Part shown: one piece after another, positions 8,778 to 16,227 of the stretch | Position numbering within the stretch: the first letter of the stretch is position 1 | Layout of the letters: each line of letters opens with the position of its first letter | Assembly (NCBI RefSeq): GCF_023100805.1 | Contig: NZ_CP095855.1 | Coordinates: 4,691,001-4,755,000 of the forward strand | Reading direction: 5' to 3' | Source of the DNA: Chitinophaga filiformis | Lineage (GTDB): Bacteria > Bacteroidota > Bacteroidia > Chitinophagales > Chitinophagaceae | Length of the DNA: 64,000 bases | Notes under the pieces: generated by a model | Seen by the model: only the letters and a program-made list of their open reading frames with translations | Database searches by the model: none | What the model was told of the DNA's origin: nothing | Translations under genes and position numbers: made by a program

Positions 8778-8868
8778 AATAGGAGGAGGCCACGAAGGCT
8801 TCAATCCCCGCTTGCAATTATAATATATGCCGAAACGGTATCGGAAATACCTGACGGAAATACGCCAG
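8709..8868 (+). repeat. Tandem 66-bp duplication of the 3' end of the TIGR03915 gene
   Basis: Copies lie at 8709-8774 and 8803-8868. By eye they differ at about 7 of 66 positions, all transitions. The first copy encodes the protein tail; the second has an open frame (MPKRYRKYLTE) that runs into the methyltransferase frame but lies upstream of that gene's likely promoter, so it is probably not translated. Confidence 0.85.
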
Positions 8869-8896
8869 CTTTTTACATCTTACCTGGCAAATAATG

Positions 8897-8904
8897 TAAC
8901 TTTG
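8897..8904 (+). promoter_or_regulatory. -7 promoter element before the methyltransferase gene
   Basis: TAACTTTG matches TAnnTTTG exactly, 21 bases before the ATG at 8926. This supports an own promoter and a short leader, and argues against starting the gene at the upstream in-frame ATG at 8827. Confidence 0.55.
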
Positions 8905-8925
8905 TTGCATTTTAAATGCAATGCT

Positions 8926-9555
8926 ATGGATAACAAAACCGGGGAACCGGAATTCTGGGAATCCGCCTTTACAGAAAAACAGGAGATGTGGGGCTTTGCA
9001 CCTGCACAATCAGCCATATTGACAAAGGATCTCTTTGTTGAAAAGGGCCTGAAAAACATACTGATTCCCGGTATTGGCTATGGACGGAACGCACAGATCT
9101 TCAGAGACAATGGCATGGTCGTGACGGGGATTGAGATCTCAAAGACTGCCATTGAAATGGCAGAAAAGCACTACGGCAGGGATATGATCATCTACCATGG
9201 CTCGGTAACCGATATGCCATTTGACAACCATCGCTATGACGGGATATTCTGCTATGCTTTAATTCACCTGTTGGACAGCCAGGAGAGGGAGAAGCTGATC
9301 CGCGACTGTTACAACCAGTTGTCAGACAATGGGTATATGGTTTTCGCGGTTATTTCAAAAACGGCACCGACCTATGGTACAGGCAAGTTTATCAGTAAGG
9401 ACCGGTTTGAGATGTTCGGCGGCGTTAAAATGTTCTTCTATGACAGCGAATCGATCCACGCCGAGTTCGGCCAGGCGGGCTTGTTCGAGATCATTGAAGT
9501 AAGGGAGAACTATCCTTTCTTTCTGGTGAAATGCAGAAAGGGAAAGGGGCAATAA
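8926..9555 (+). CDS. Class I SAM-dependent methyltransferase
   Basis: A 209-residue protein with a Rossmann methyltransferase core: glycine-rich motif I IPGIGYGRNA at about residues 45-54, an acidic end of strand 2 in VVTGIEIS, then YDGIFCYALIHLL as motif post II. It begins with FWESAFTEKQEMWGF, which resembles the thiopurine/tellurite-type small-molecule methyltransferases. The substrate is not evident. The start at 8926 is chosen because a longer frame from 8827 reads through a duplicated tail of the upstream gene and over a promoter-like element. It converges with the endonuclease V gene. Confidence 0.85.
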   Translation: MDNKTGEPEFWESAFTEKQEMWGFAPAQSAILTKDLFVEKGLKNILIPGIGYGRNAQIFRDNGMVVTGIEISKTAIEMAEKHYGRDMIIYHGSVTDMPFDNHRYDGIFCYALIHLLDSQEREKLIRDCYNQLSDNGYMVFAVISKTAPTYGTGKFISKDRFEMFGGVKMFFYDSESIHAEFGQAGLFEIIEVRENYPFFLVKCRKGKGQ

Positions 9556-9585
9556 GAGCGCTCCAAGGGAACCATTTGTCATATC

Positions 9586-10278
9586 TCACATGAGAGTAAA
9601 TCCTTCAGGGACTTCTCCCAGGCGGAACCGGTTCACAATATTATGTGCCAGTCTGGTGGGTTCAGGTATGCGGTAACGCCCTACACACTGTGATATAATT
9701 TCCACAGTACCGGGTACATCCATGCGATAACCGGGAGAAACAAAAACAGGTTTAACGGCGTTCTTCGTCCGCAGGGCGGCACCCACCACTTCGTTCTTAA
9801 AGACAAGCGGGGTATTACTTCCTTTCTCAGAAGGTGGTTCTTCATACTTTCCGCAGAGCACTTTCTTAGCACAACCTACCGTGGGCGTGTTTGCCACTAC
9901 ACCAAAATGTGCGGCTATACCCATGCGGCGGGGATGCGCAATACCATGACCATCAACAACAAGCAGGTCGGGCCGCTGCTGAAGATTTTCCCAGGCTGCC
10001 AGCAGCGCCGGCACCTCACGGAAAGCCAGATAACCCGGTACATAGGGGAAAAGTACCTCCTTTTTTACCAGCGAATAACCTATCGGGATCAGTTGGGGGA
10101 ATTGCAACAGGATAATACCTGCATAGACTGTAGTGCTGAATTTATTAAAGGAGATATCGGCGCCTGCAATGATATTCACCGGGAAATCTCTGGCCTGGAT
10201 AATCGTCTCATTCCTCATCTCATTTTGTATCTGTGTTGCTGCTGTAACAGTCAGTGTATCATAATTTAATGTAGCCAT
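9586..10278 (-). CDS. nfi: Endonuclease V (deoxyinosine 3'-endonuclease)
   Basis: A 230-residue protein with the endonuclease V active-site set: D41 in AGADISF, PYVPGYLAFRE with E88, D109 in VVDGHGIAHPRR, and GCAKK near residue 138. The enzyme nicks DNA one base 3' of deaminated adenine (hypoxanthine). An upstream TTG at 10287 keeps the frame open, but ATG 10278 fits the family start better. It lies end to end with the methyltransferase gene and close to two other likely DNA-repair genes (radical SAM/TIGR03915 pair and DUF763), forming a repair-themed neighbourhood. Confidence 0.95.
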   Translation of the reverse strand: MATLNYDTLTVTAATQIQNEMRNETIIQARDFPVNIIAGADISFNKFSTTVYAGIILLQFPQLIPIGYSLVKKEVLFPYVPGYLAFREVPALLAAWENLQQRPDLLVVDGHGIAHPRRMGIAAHFGVVANTPTVGCAKKVLCGKYEEPPSEKGSNTPLVFKNEVVGAALRTKNAVKPVFVSPGYRMDVPGTVEIISQCVGRYRIPEPTRLAHNIVNRFRLGEVPEGFTLM

Positions 10279-10375
10279 ATCGAACAATTAAATGCCTCAC
10301 AGGATTTCAAAATTTAATCCAGAAAAAGGGCAACTCTGGCATGAAGTTCGCGCTATTTTTACCAGAACAATTACT

Positions 10376-10461
10376 CTATTCTAACACAGGGGCGACTACA
10401 AATTGTAGTCTGAGATGAAACCCTGATCATTTGAACTGGGTAATACCAGTGTAGAAAATAG
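10376..10461 (+). ncRNA. TPP riboswitch (THI element)
   Basis: The aptamer is recognisable throughout. P1 pairs CTATT/CTA at 10376-10383 with TAG/AATAG ending at 10461. CAGGG pairs with CCCTG (P2), ACTAC with GTAGT (P3), and ACTGG with CCAGT (P4/P5). The conserved core segments CTGAGATGAAACCCTG and GGTAATACCAG are both present. It binds thiamine pyrophosphate and normally controls thiamine synthesis or uptake genes. It is followed 21 bases later by a terminator on the same strand. No thiamine gene lies downstream: the next gene, DUF763, is on the opposite strand, so this copy is an orphan within the window. Confidence 0.93.
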
Positions 10462-10481
10462 GACAGAGAAATTATCAAGAG

Positions 10482-10510
10482 TCCCGGCTATTAAGCCGGG
10501 ATTTCTTTTT
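10482..10510 (+). terminator. Rho-independent terminator behind the TPP aptamer
   Basis: TCCCGGCT pairs perfectly with AGCCGGGA across an ATTA loop, followed by TTTCTTTTT. It is the natural expression platform of the riboswitch just upstream; no protein gene on this strand lies close enough to need it. Confidence 0.85.
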
Positions 10511-10641
10511 AATCCTTAGCGGTAAATGAATGCAGATGAAATAGTCATGTGATAGATACTGATTAAACAAGACATTGCCTTGAAACAATGGAAGGACAAA
10601 AATCTGCAGGCAGCCGCTGACAGCATTGCTAGCATTGCTCA
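10511..10641. other. Gene-free tail downstream of the riboswitch terminator
   Basis: Together with 10288-10375 this completes the 363-bp gap that holds the riboswitch. After the terminator there is only an eight-codon frame and the start of a frame that continues antisense into DUF763 (from 10580). Nothing in it resembles a thiamine gene. Transcripts reading through the terminator would be antisense to the DUF763 3' end. Confidence 0.5.
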
Positions 10642-11853
10642 TCAGAACAAGCTTAGCTGTGAACCACCTTTCTTTTTATCCGGCGGCAGGGCCTTGCCCA
10701 TTACAGTGCGGCCGCCGTATCGCCAGGAGTTGTCCCTTTCCTCCCGGATGAGTTCCTCAAGCCGGGCATTGGGAATAAAATCCTTTTCGACCTGTTGCGA
10801 TAATACCGACAATTTGCGGATAGCCTCCTGTTTATCAGATTGCCCGATCTTCGCTTTGTTCACAGCATCCTTCAGCACACTGATGGTTTCGTCGTATACA
10901 TTTACCGGAACAGGGAAAGGATGACCATCTTTTCCGCCGTGGGCAAAAGAAAAACGGGCGGGATCGGTGAAACGGGAGGGAGTGCCGTGGATCACCTCAC
11001 TGACAAGGGTTAGGGATTGCAGGGTACGTGGCCCGACACCTTCCAGCAGCAGCAGCGATTCAAAATCATGTAACTGACGTTCATGCGCCACGGCCAGCAC
11101 GCTTCCCAGTCGTTTAAGATCGACATCCTTCGCTCTCACATCGTGGTGGGAGGGCATGACCAGGTTACGGATCTCCGGCAGGAGATGGGCTGGCTTTTCC
11201 TTAATCAGCTGCAGCATACCCGATTTAGTAGCGGCAGCGTCTTTATCTGTCAGGTTGAGGATCAGGCCCTGGTTATGACCATATATAAAAGTATGCGGTG
11301 TTTCGGTGAACTGTTTAAAAGCGGTGGAATGCCAGTGATAACGGCGGGCCATCCCGCTGGCATCATTCATACCCTGCTGCACAACAGCCCATTCTCCTTC
11401 ATTAGATACTATGAAAGAGTGCAGGTATAATTGAAAGCCGTCCTGCACAGCTGTATTATCTACTTTGGCAGCCAGTTTACTACAACGCACCAGCTCCTGT
11501 CCCGGAAGCCCTGTACGTTCTGCGATAGCCAGCAATTCGGCAGGCGTCTCTTTCGAATGCCGCCCTTTTCCTCCACAGATATAAATACCCAGCTCCTGTG
11601 CCCTGGGGTTCAATGCTTTCTTCAAAGCACCCATTACGCTGGTAGTGATGCCTGAAGAATGCCAGTCCATACCAAGTACACAGCCCAATGCCTGAAACCA
11701 GCAGGGATCACTAAGGCGGCGCAGTACTTCACCCTTCCCGTAATCGGCTGCGATCGTTTCAACAATAGCACCTCCCAGCAGGCTCATTCTCTTTGCGAGC
11801 CAGGGTGGTACATGACCATAATGTAAGGGCAGATCGGCGTGGCCTCCTGACAT
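10642..11853 (-). CDS. DUF763 domain-containing protein
   Basis: A 403-residue protein matching DUF763 from its first residues (SGGHADLPLHYGHVPPWLA) through VMPSHHDVR. A helix-hairpin-helix-like segment, LLLEGVGPRTLQSL, lies near residues 265-280 and suggests DNA binding. The protein ends in SQLSLF, the consensus sliding-clamp-binding peptide, the same ending as the radical SAM protein at 6640. The family has no established function; the features here point to DNA repair or replication-associated work. It starts 15 bases after the MgtC-like gene stop on the same strand and may be co-transcribed with it. Confidence 0.85.
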   Translation of the reverse strand: MSGGHADLPLHYGHVPPWLAKRMSLLGGAIVETIAADYGKGEVLRRLSDPCWFQALGCVLGMDWHSSGITTSVMGALKKALNPRAQELGIYICGGKGRHSKETPAELLAIAERTGLPGQELVRCSKLAAKVDNTAVQDGFQLYLHSFIVSNEGEWAVVQQGMNDASGMARRYHWHSTAFKQFTETPHTFIYGHNQGLILNLTDKDAAATKSGMLQLIKEKPAHLLPEIRNLVMPSHHDVRAKDVDLKRLGSVLAVAHERQLHDFESLLLLEGVGPRTLQSLTLVSEVIHGTPSRFTDPARFSFAHGGKDGHPFPVPVNVYDETISVLKDAVNKAKIGQSDKQEAIRKLSVLSQQVEKDFIPNARLEELIREERDNSWRYGGRTVMGKALPPDKKKGGSQLSLF

Positions 11854-11868
11854 AAGTATGTTCTCCTC

Positions 11869-12540
11869 CTAAAGTGGGTTTACCTGAACGGAAAAATGAT
11901 GAATATTTTTATCTGCCAAAAGGAATGCGTTGACAGCCGCTATTTCCTGCGGTCTTCCGGCAACTTCGTATTTATCTTCTACAATAAACGCCTCATTCCT
12001 TGTATGCAGCAGTCGTTTATATTTTAAGTTGAAACGCCGGAACACATCGGCTATTTCTTCGGGACTGTATTGATCCATATGGTACCCGATAGTATAACTG
12101 CGTTTCTCCCTGATCTCTCCAATCTTACTTTCCACTACTTTAAAGCCTACCAACAGTAACAGTACTACGATAAGCGTAGCCGCTGCCAGCAGGTAATGGC
12201 TTACGCCGACCGCAATACCCAGGGCCGCAGCAATCCAGATAGTAGCAGCAGTGGTGATCCCGTCTATAGTGTAATCGCCTTTGAAGATTACACCTGCACC
12301 GATGAACCCTACTCCTGTAAGTATATTGGATGCCACACGGTCCGGGCTGGAAGGGTAGCCCAGCTCTACTGAGAGCATGGTAAATAATGTGCTGCCCAGG
12401 GAAATAAGCGCCAGCGTGCGCATACCGGCTGCTTTATGACGATATTCCCTTTCCAGGCCTAACACACCACCAATGATCAGGGCCACCAGGACCTTCAGCA
12501 ACTGATGCTCTTCAATAACCTGAAATATAGACTGTTCCAT
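11869..12540 (-). CDS. MgtC/SapB family membrane protein
   Basis: A 223-residue protein with about five N-terminal membrane helices containing the family motifs GGVLGLEREYRHKAAGMRT and GVGFIGAGVIFK, followed by a soluble ACT-like C-terminal domain from about residue 145. MgtC-type proteins modulate membrane ATPase or magnesium homeostasis in enterobacteria; the role in Bacteroidota is not established. It is the upstream gene of a pair with DUF763. Confidence 0.92.
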   Translation of the reverse strand: MEQSIFQVIEEHQLLKVLVALIIGGVLGLEREYRHKAAGMRTLALISLGSTLFTMLSVELGYPSSPDRVASNILTGVGFIGAGVIFKGDYTIDGITTAATIWIAAALGIAVGVSHYLLAAATLIVVLLLLVGFKVVESKIGEIREKRSYTIGYHMDQYSPEEIADVFRRFNLKYKRLLHTRNEAFIVEDKYEVAGRPQEIAAVNAFLLADKNIHHFSVQVNPL

Positions 12541-12641
12541 ATACGACGTTCAACTACAAATGTAAGCCTTGGCATAATTCTTTATACAATAAGCAGAAAT
12601 CATACTTCAATTTTATTTGTTTAACCTGGAAAATAGTTATC

Positions 12642-12893
12642 ATGAAAAAGCAAAAGAAAGACCTCGGAAATGCTGCAATCAACGTACGCCTGGCGCTGTG
12701 CAAAATTGGTATTACGACATGTCTTGCCATTATCCTGAGCATCTTCCTGTTTGCCTGCGGCAGCTCAAGGGAAAGTGGTAATACGACAGATACCGCCAAT
12801 CTTATTCAATCAGATACTACCAATAGGGTAGATACCACCAGCAGGGCTATGGACACATCTTCACAGCGTCCTGATTCTATGCCGATAAAATAA
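12642..12893 (+). CDS. Small lipoprotein, low-complexity
   Basis: An 83-residue protein with a long charged N-terminus, a hydrophobic segment and a lipobox LFAC with the lipidated cysteine at residue 39. The mature part is rich in Ser, Thr and Asp (repeated DTT/DTS steps) and probably unstructured. It resembles the next gene in size and composition, suggesting a divergent tandem pair. Function unknown; probably envelope-anchored. Confidence 0.75.
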   Translation: MKKQKKDLGNAAINVRLALCKIGITTCLAIILSIFLFACGSSRESGNTTDTANLIQSDTTNRVDTTSRAMDTSSQRPDSMPIK

Positions 12894-12997
12894 CATTTAT
12901 GGGTAATGGGCGTTTATCAGCCTCCACTATTTGTAGAAATAATTTCTAGGACACATATCTATTAATTCGTATTCGTTAAACTGGTAAAAATATTTTT

Positions 12998-13249
12998 ATG
13001 AAAATGAATCAAAATAGTAGACTGTTCCTTGCAGGGCTCTTCTTTGCAGGGGGGATGTTCATAGCGTCGTGTGGCGGCGGTAATAACACAAATACTGACT
13101 CAACGTCAACCGGCGTTACCGATACAGCGGCGGTGGCCCCTGATACGGCTTCATCCGAGATTCCACCAGGCGCCATTAACCCGGGTGAAGATTCTTCCCG
13201 TTACGGAACCGGTACCGGCGATTCCAGCAGGAACAAGAACCCGCAATAG
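12998..13249 (+). CDS. Small lipoprotein, low-complexity
   Basis: An 83-residue protein with a signal peptide and lipobox IASC (cysteine 25) followed by GGGNN and a Thr/Ser/Asp-rich tail. It has the same size and style as the lipoprotein at 12642, 104 bases upstream. No domain is recognisable. Confidence 0.75.
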   Translation: MKMNQNSRLFLAGLFFAGGMFIASCGGGNNTNTDSTSTGVTDTAAVAPDTASSEIPPGAINPGEDSSRYGTGTGDSSRNKNPQ

Positions 13250-13626
13250 CAGTAGCATAGTTGTCATGTGATCAGTAGCAGAACAGCACTTGTTACTTCA
13301 ACAGAACAAACGGCTCCGGCAGGAGTTTCACATTTATAGCAATCACTTAAAATTCTGGTTATCATCTGGTAAATGTTGCCGATCAGAAAATATATTCCCC
13401 CGTTTCGACGCAGATTGGCTATTTAAAGTCGATAACACATTAAAAGGCAATTGAATCTTATTCGTGATTGTTTATTCGTCAACAGAAAGGAGGGTGTGTG
13501 GCCTCCTTTCTTTATTTATTTAAGTAGGATAAAATATCTACCTTCCCTGTACGTCATAACCTATACGACTCAAGCGATGTAAGCAGGTTGAGCATGCCTC
13601 CATATTATTTGTAATTCTATCCGCTG
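13250..13626. other. Gene-free stretch with one terminator-like hairpin
   Basis: No convincing coding frame. The only clear structure is the hairpin at 13485-13519. The rest is AT-rich leader sequence for the ABC exporter gene. Confidence 0.5.
13485..13519 (+). terminator. Terminator-like hairpin
   Basis: GAAAGGAGG pairs perfectly with CCTCCTTTC around an 8-base loop, followed by TTTATTTATTT. It is about 235 bases beyond the nearest upstream gene, so it could end either a long 3' UTR or a small RNA. Confidence 0.7.
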
Positions 13627-15411
13627 ATGCAAGACACACAACAAAAGAAGCCGTTACGTGTAGCGGCCCTAAAACGCACGTTCAGGCTATATAAATATGT
13701 CAAGCCTTACTGGCCGGCCTTTGGTCTGGGACTCTTCTTTCTTTTCGTATCCAGCCTGGCTAACCTTGCTTTTCCAAAACTATTGGGAGAGCTGGTGGAT
13801 GCGGCCAACACACATAAGATCATCACAGATCCTCATGAAATAAATCGTATAGGACTGTTGCTGGCGGGTATCCTGGTAGCTCAGGGCATCTTCGGTTATC
13901 TGCGTATCATGCTGTTTGTCAATGTAACCGAACGCTCACTGGCATCTTTGCGTCAGCATATTTATAATCATCTCATCAAATTACCTATGCGCTTCTTCCT
14001 CAGCAGGCGGGTGGGTGAGCTGGGCAGCAGGATCTCTTCAGACATTTCCCTGCTGCAGGAAACTTTCACAACAACAGTGGCGGAATTCATCCGGCAGTTG
14101 ATCATCATTATCGGCGGACTGGTACTGTTGCTGCACACGTCTGTACAACTGACATTGCTGATGCTGGCCTCTTTACCTGTTATAATGGTAATTGCCTATT
14201 TCTTCGGGCGCTTCGTAAGGCGCTATTCCAAGCTGGCGCAGCAACAGGTGGCAGAAGCCAATACGATCGTTGAGGAAACATTGCAGGGCATATTGAATGT
14301 CAAGGCTTTCGCTAATGAATTCTTTGAGATGACACGATACCGGACGAAGATCCGGGAAGTTGCCAGCACCGGGATGAAGACAGGCAAATTCCGTGGCGCA
14401 TTTACCGCCAGTATGATATTAGGCGTGTTCGGAGCGATGATAGCTGTGATATGGAAAGGAGCCTTACTGATCGCTGCCGGGAAGATGGATCCGGGCATGC
14501 TGTTGTCATTCGTACTATATTCCAGTTTTATCGGCGGATCTGTAGCAGGGCTTGCCGAAGTATACGCCAGCATTCAGAAGAGCATCGGGGCAACGGAACA
14601 CCTGCTGGAAATACTGGACGAGCCGGCAGAACCTATAGAAGAAACGACAGCGATAGCCGCAGGAGATCAGCTCAGCGGACAGATCTCGTTCGACAATGTT
14701 TCATTCCGTTATCCGACAAGAGAGGACCAGGAAGTATTAAAAGACATCTCCTTCGATATCGAACCAGATCAGCAGATAGCACTTGTAGGTCCCAGCGGAG
14801 CAGGAAAAAGCACGATCGTCTCGCTGTTGCTAAGGTTGTATAGTCCGTCGGAAGGTATGATCCGTTTTAACGGGAAAAACGCTGCCAGCTTTCCATTATC
14901 AGCCCTCCGCAGCCAGATGGCCATTGTACCACAGGATGTGTTCCTCTTTGGCGGCACCATCAGGGAGAATATTGCCTATGGTAAACCGGGAGCAGGTACT
15001 GCCGAAGTAGAAGCGGCGGCCAGGAAAGCGAATGCCTGGGAATTTATTGAGCGCTTCCCCGAGGGACTTGATACCATCGTCGGTGAGCGCGGAATACAGT
15101 TGTCCGGCGGTCAGCGTCAAAGGATCGCCATTGCCCGGGCCGTGCTGAAAGATCCCCGCATTCTCATCCTTGACGAGGCCACTTCTGCATTGGATTCCGA
15201 ATCGGAAAGGCTGGTGCAGGACGCATTGGAGAAACTGATGGAAGGACGGACCTCTATTGTCATTGCACACAGGCTAAGCACTGTGCGTCAGGCAGATAAG
15301 ATCATTGTGCTGGATAAAGGAAGGCTGGTAGAAGAGGGTACTCACCAGGAACTGATACTGGTGGAAGGAGGATTGTACAGGAACCTGAGCGAGATGCAAT
15401 TTTCACATTAA
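13627..15411 (+). CDS. ABC transporter, fused permease and ATPase (MsbA-like)
   Basis: A 594-residue half-transporter. Six membrane helices occupy about residues 20-310. The ATPase domain has Walker A GPSGAGKST near 389, signature LSGGQRQR near 494, Walker B ILILDEATSALD near 514 and the H-loop in IAHRLS. Proteins of this type act as homodimers exporting lipids or hydrophobic compounds from the inner membrane. The substrate cannot be read from sequence. It appears monocistronic, flanked by terminators. Confidence 0.93.
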   Translation: MQDTQQKKPLRVAALKRTFRLYKYVKPYWPAFGLGLFFLFVSSLANLAFPKLLGELVDAANTHKIITDPHEINRIGLLLAGILVAQGIFGYLRIMLFVNVTERSLASLRQHIYNHLIKLPMRFFLSRRVGELGSRISSDISLLQETFTTTVAEFIRQLIIIIGGLVLLLHTSVQLTLLMLASLPVIMVIAYFFGRFVRRYSKLAQQQVAEANTIVEETLQGILNVKAFANEFFEMTRYRTKIREVASTGMKTGKFRGAFTASMILGVFGAMIAVIWKGALLIAAGKMDPGMLLSFVLYSSFIGGSVAGLAEVYASIQKSIGATEHLLEILDEPAEPIEETTAIAAGDQLSGQISFDNVSFRYPTREDQEVLKDISFDIEPDQQIALVGPSGAGKSTIVSLLLRLYSPSEGMIRFNGKNAASFPLSALRSQMAIVPQDVFLFGGTIRENIAYGKPGAGTAEVEAAARKANAWEFIERFPEGLDTIVGERGIQLSGGQRQRIAIARAVLKDPRILILDEATSALDSESERLVQDALEKLMEGRTSIVIAHRLSTVRQADKIIVLDKGRLVEEGTHQELILVEGGLYRNLSEMQFSH

Positions 15412-15640
15412 CGGTTTCATTCGTGAGGGTAGGTCGGCCTGTGGCGCGGCGTGTATGTTTCCGGGGGGCAACCCGGGGATGACGATGAAACGAATACGAC
15501 ATCGGTACGTGGATTCAAAACGCCGATCAAAAATTCCCGATATCCATATGCGCCTGTTTCCCGGGGTTGAAAAACCCCGCGCTACAAACACCAGGACTCC
15601 TAAAGGAGTCCATCGGCGTTTTGTTTCCCGGTTTGTCGTT
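15412..15640. repeat. Intergenic structured repeat, interspersed family
   Basis: Contains CCGGGGTTGAA followed by AACCCCGCGCTACAAAC and the small palindrome GACTCC-taaa-GGAGTC. The whole is enclosed by AAAACGCCGAT near 15518 and ATCGGCGTTTT near 15612. The GGGTTGAA-ACC-GCTA module reappears at 44851-44910, so this looks like a copy of a dispersed hairpin element. It lies between convergent genes, with no coding frame. Confidence 0.5.
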
Positions 15641-15675
15641 GAAACCCCTACCGGATCATAACCTGCAGAAAAACA

Positions 15676-15710
15676 GAATGCAGGAGACATGATCCCCTGC
15701 ATTCGTTTTT
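15676..15710. terminator. Bidirectional terminator between convergent genes
   Basis: GAATGCAGG pairs with CCTGCATTC and is followed by GTTTTTATTT on this strand. An A-rich stretch on the other side would serve the opposite strand. It separates the ABC exporter from the thioesterase. Confidence 0.8.
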
Positions 15711-15725
15711 ATTTATGCGCATATC

Positions 15726-16202
15726 CTACATATACGGTTTCATCTCTTCTTCAATACTCTGCCGCAGCGCCATCAATTTCTTTGCATAATTCTCCAGCTC
15801 AACCCCTTCAGGGCTTTCCGGCGTCCATTTAGGGACCGGAACAGTTTTGCCATGATCATCAACTGCGGCAAAGACCATTACACAGTGCGTGGTCTTTATT
15901 CTTTCCTTTTTCCTTGGATTACCTGCCTGCACATTGATGGCGATATGCATACTGGTGTTGCCGGTATAGATGACAGTAGCAGTGATCTCGACCATATCTC
16001 CAATAGAAATGGGTTTAAAGAAGCGGATACCACCCACATATATTGTTACGCAATACTGACCGCTCCAGTTAGCAGCACAGGCATATCCTGCCTGGTCGAT
16101 CCATTTCATTACGGCCCCTCCATGTACTTTTCCTCCAAAATTGACATCCGAGGGCTCTGCGAGAAAGCGAAGCGTAATAGTATTGCCGGTTATATCGATC
16201 AT
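15726..16202 (-). CDS. Acyl-CoA thioesterase, hot-dog fold
   Basis: A 158-residue single hot-dog domain of the YciA/acyl-CoA hydrolase type, with FLAEPSDVNFGGKVHGG at about residues 11-27 and WIDQAGYACA following, the usual active-site region of this family. It hydrolyses acyl-CoA thioesters in the cytoplasm. A longer frame to 16322 exists but would overlap the receptor gene and adds 40 residues absent from the family; ATG 16202 is preferred. Confidence 0.88.
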   Translation of the reverse strand: MIDITGNTITLRFLAEPSDVNFGGKVHGGAVMKWIDQAGYACAANWSGQYCVTIYVGGIRFFKPISIGDMVEITATVIYTGNTSMHIAINVQAGNPRKKERIKTTHCVMVFAAVDDHGKTVPVPKWTPESPEGVELENYAKKLMALRQSIEEEMKPYM

Positions 16203-16227
16203 AGGTAATAGATTTTGGAGAACTAAA

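Noticed and set aside
8827..8925. N-terminal extension of the methyltransferase
   Set aside because: It encodes the duplicated tail of the upstream gene and reads across an exact TAnnTTTG promoter element; ATG 8926 is the better start.
10580..10924. 114-codon frame after the TPP riboswitch
   Set aside because: It runs antisense through the DUF763 gene; only its first ~20 codons are free of overlap and they resemble no thiamine protein.
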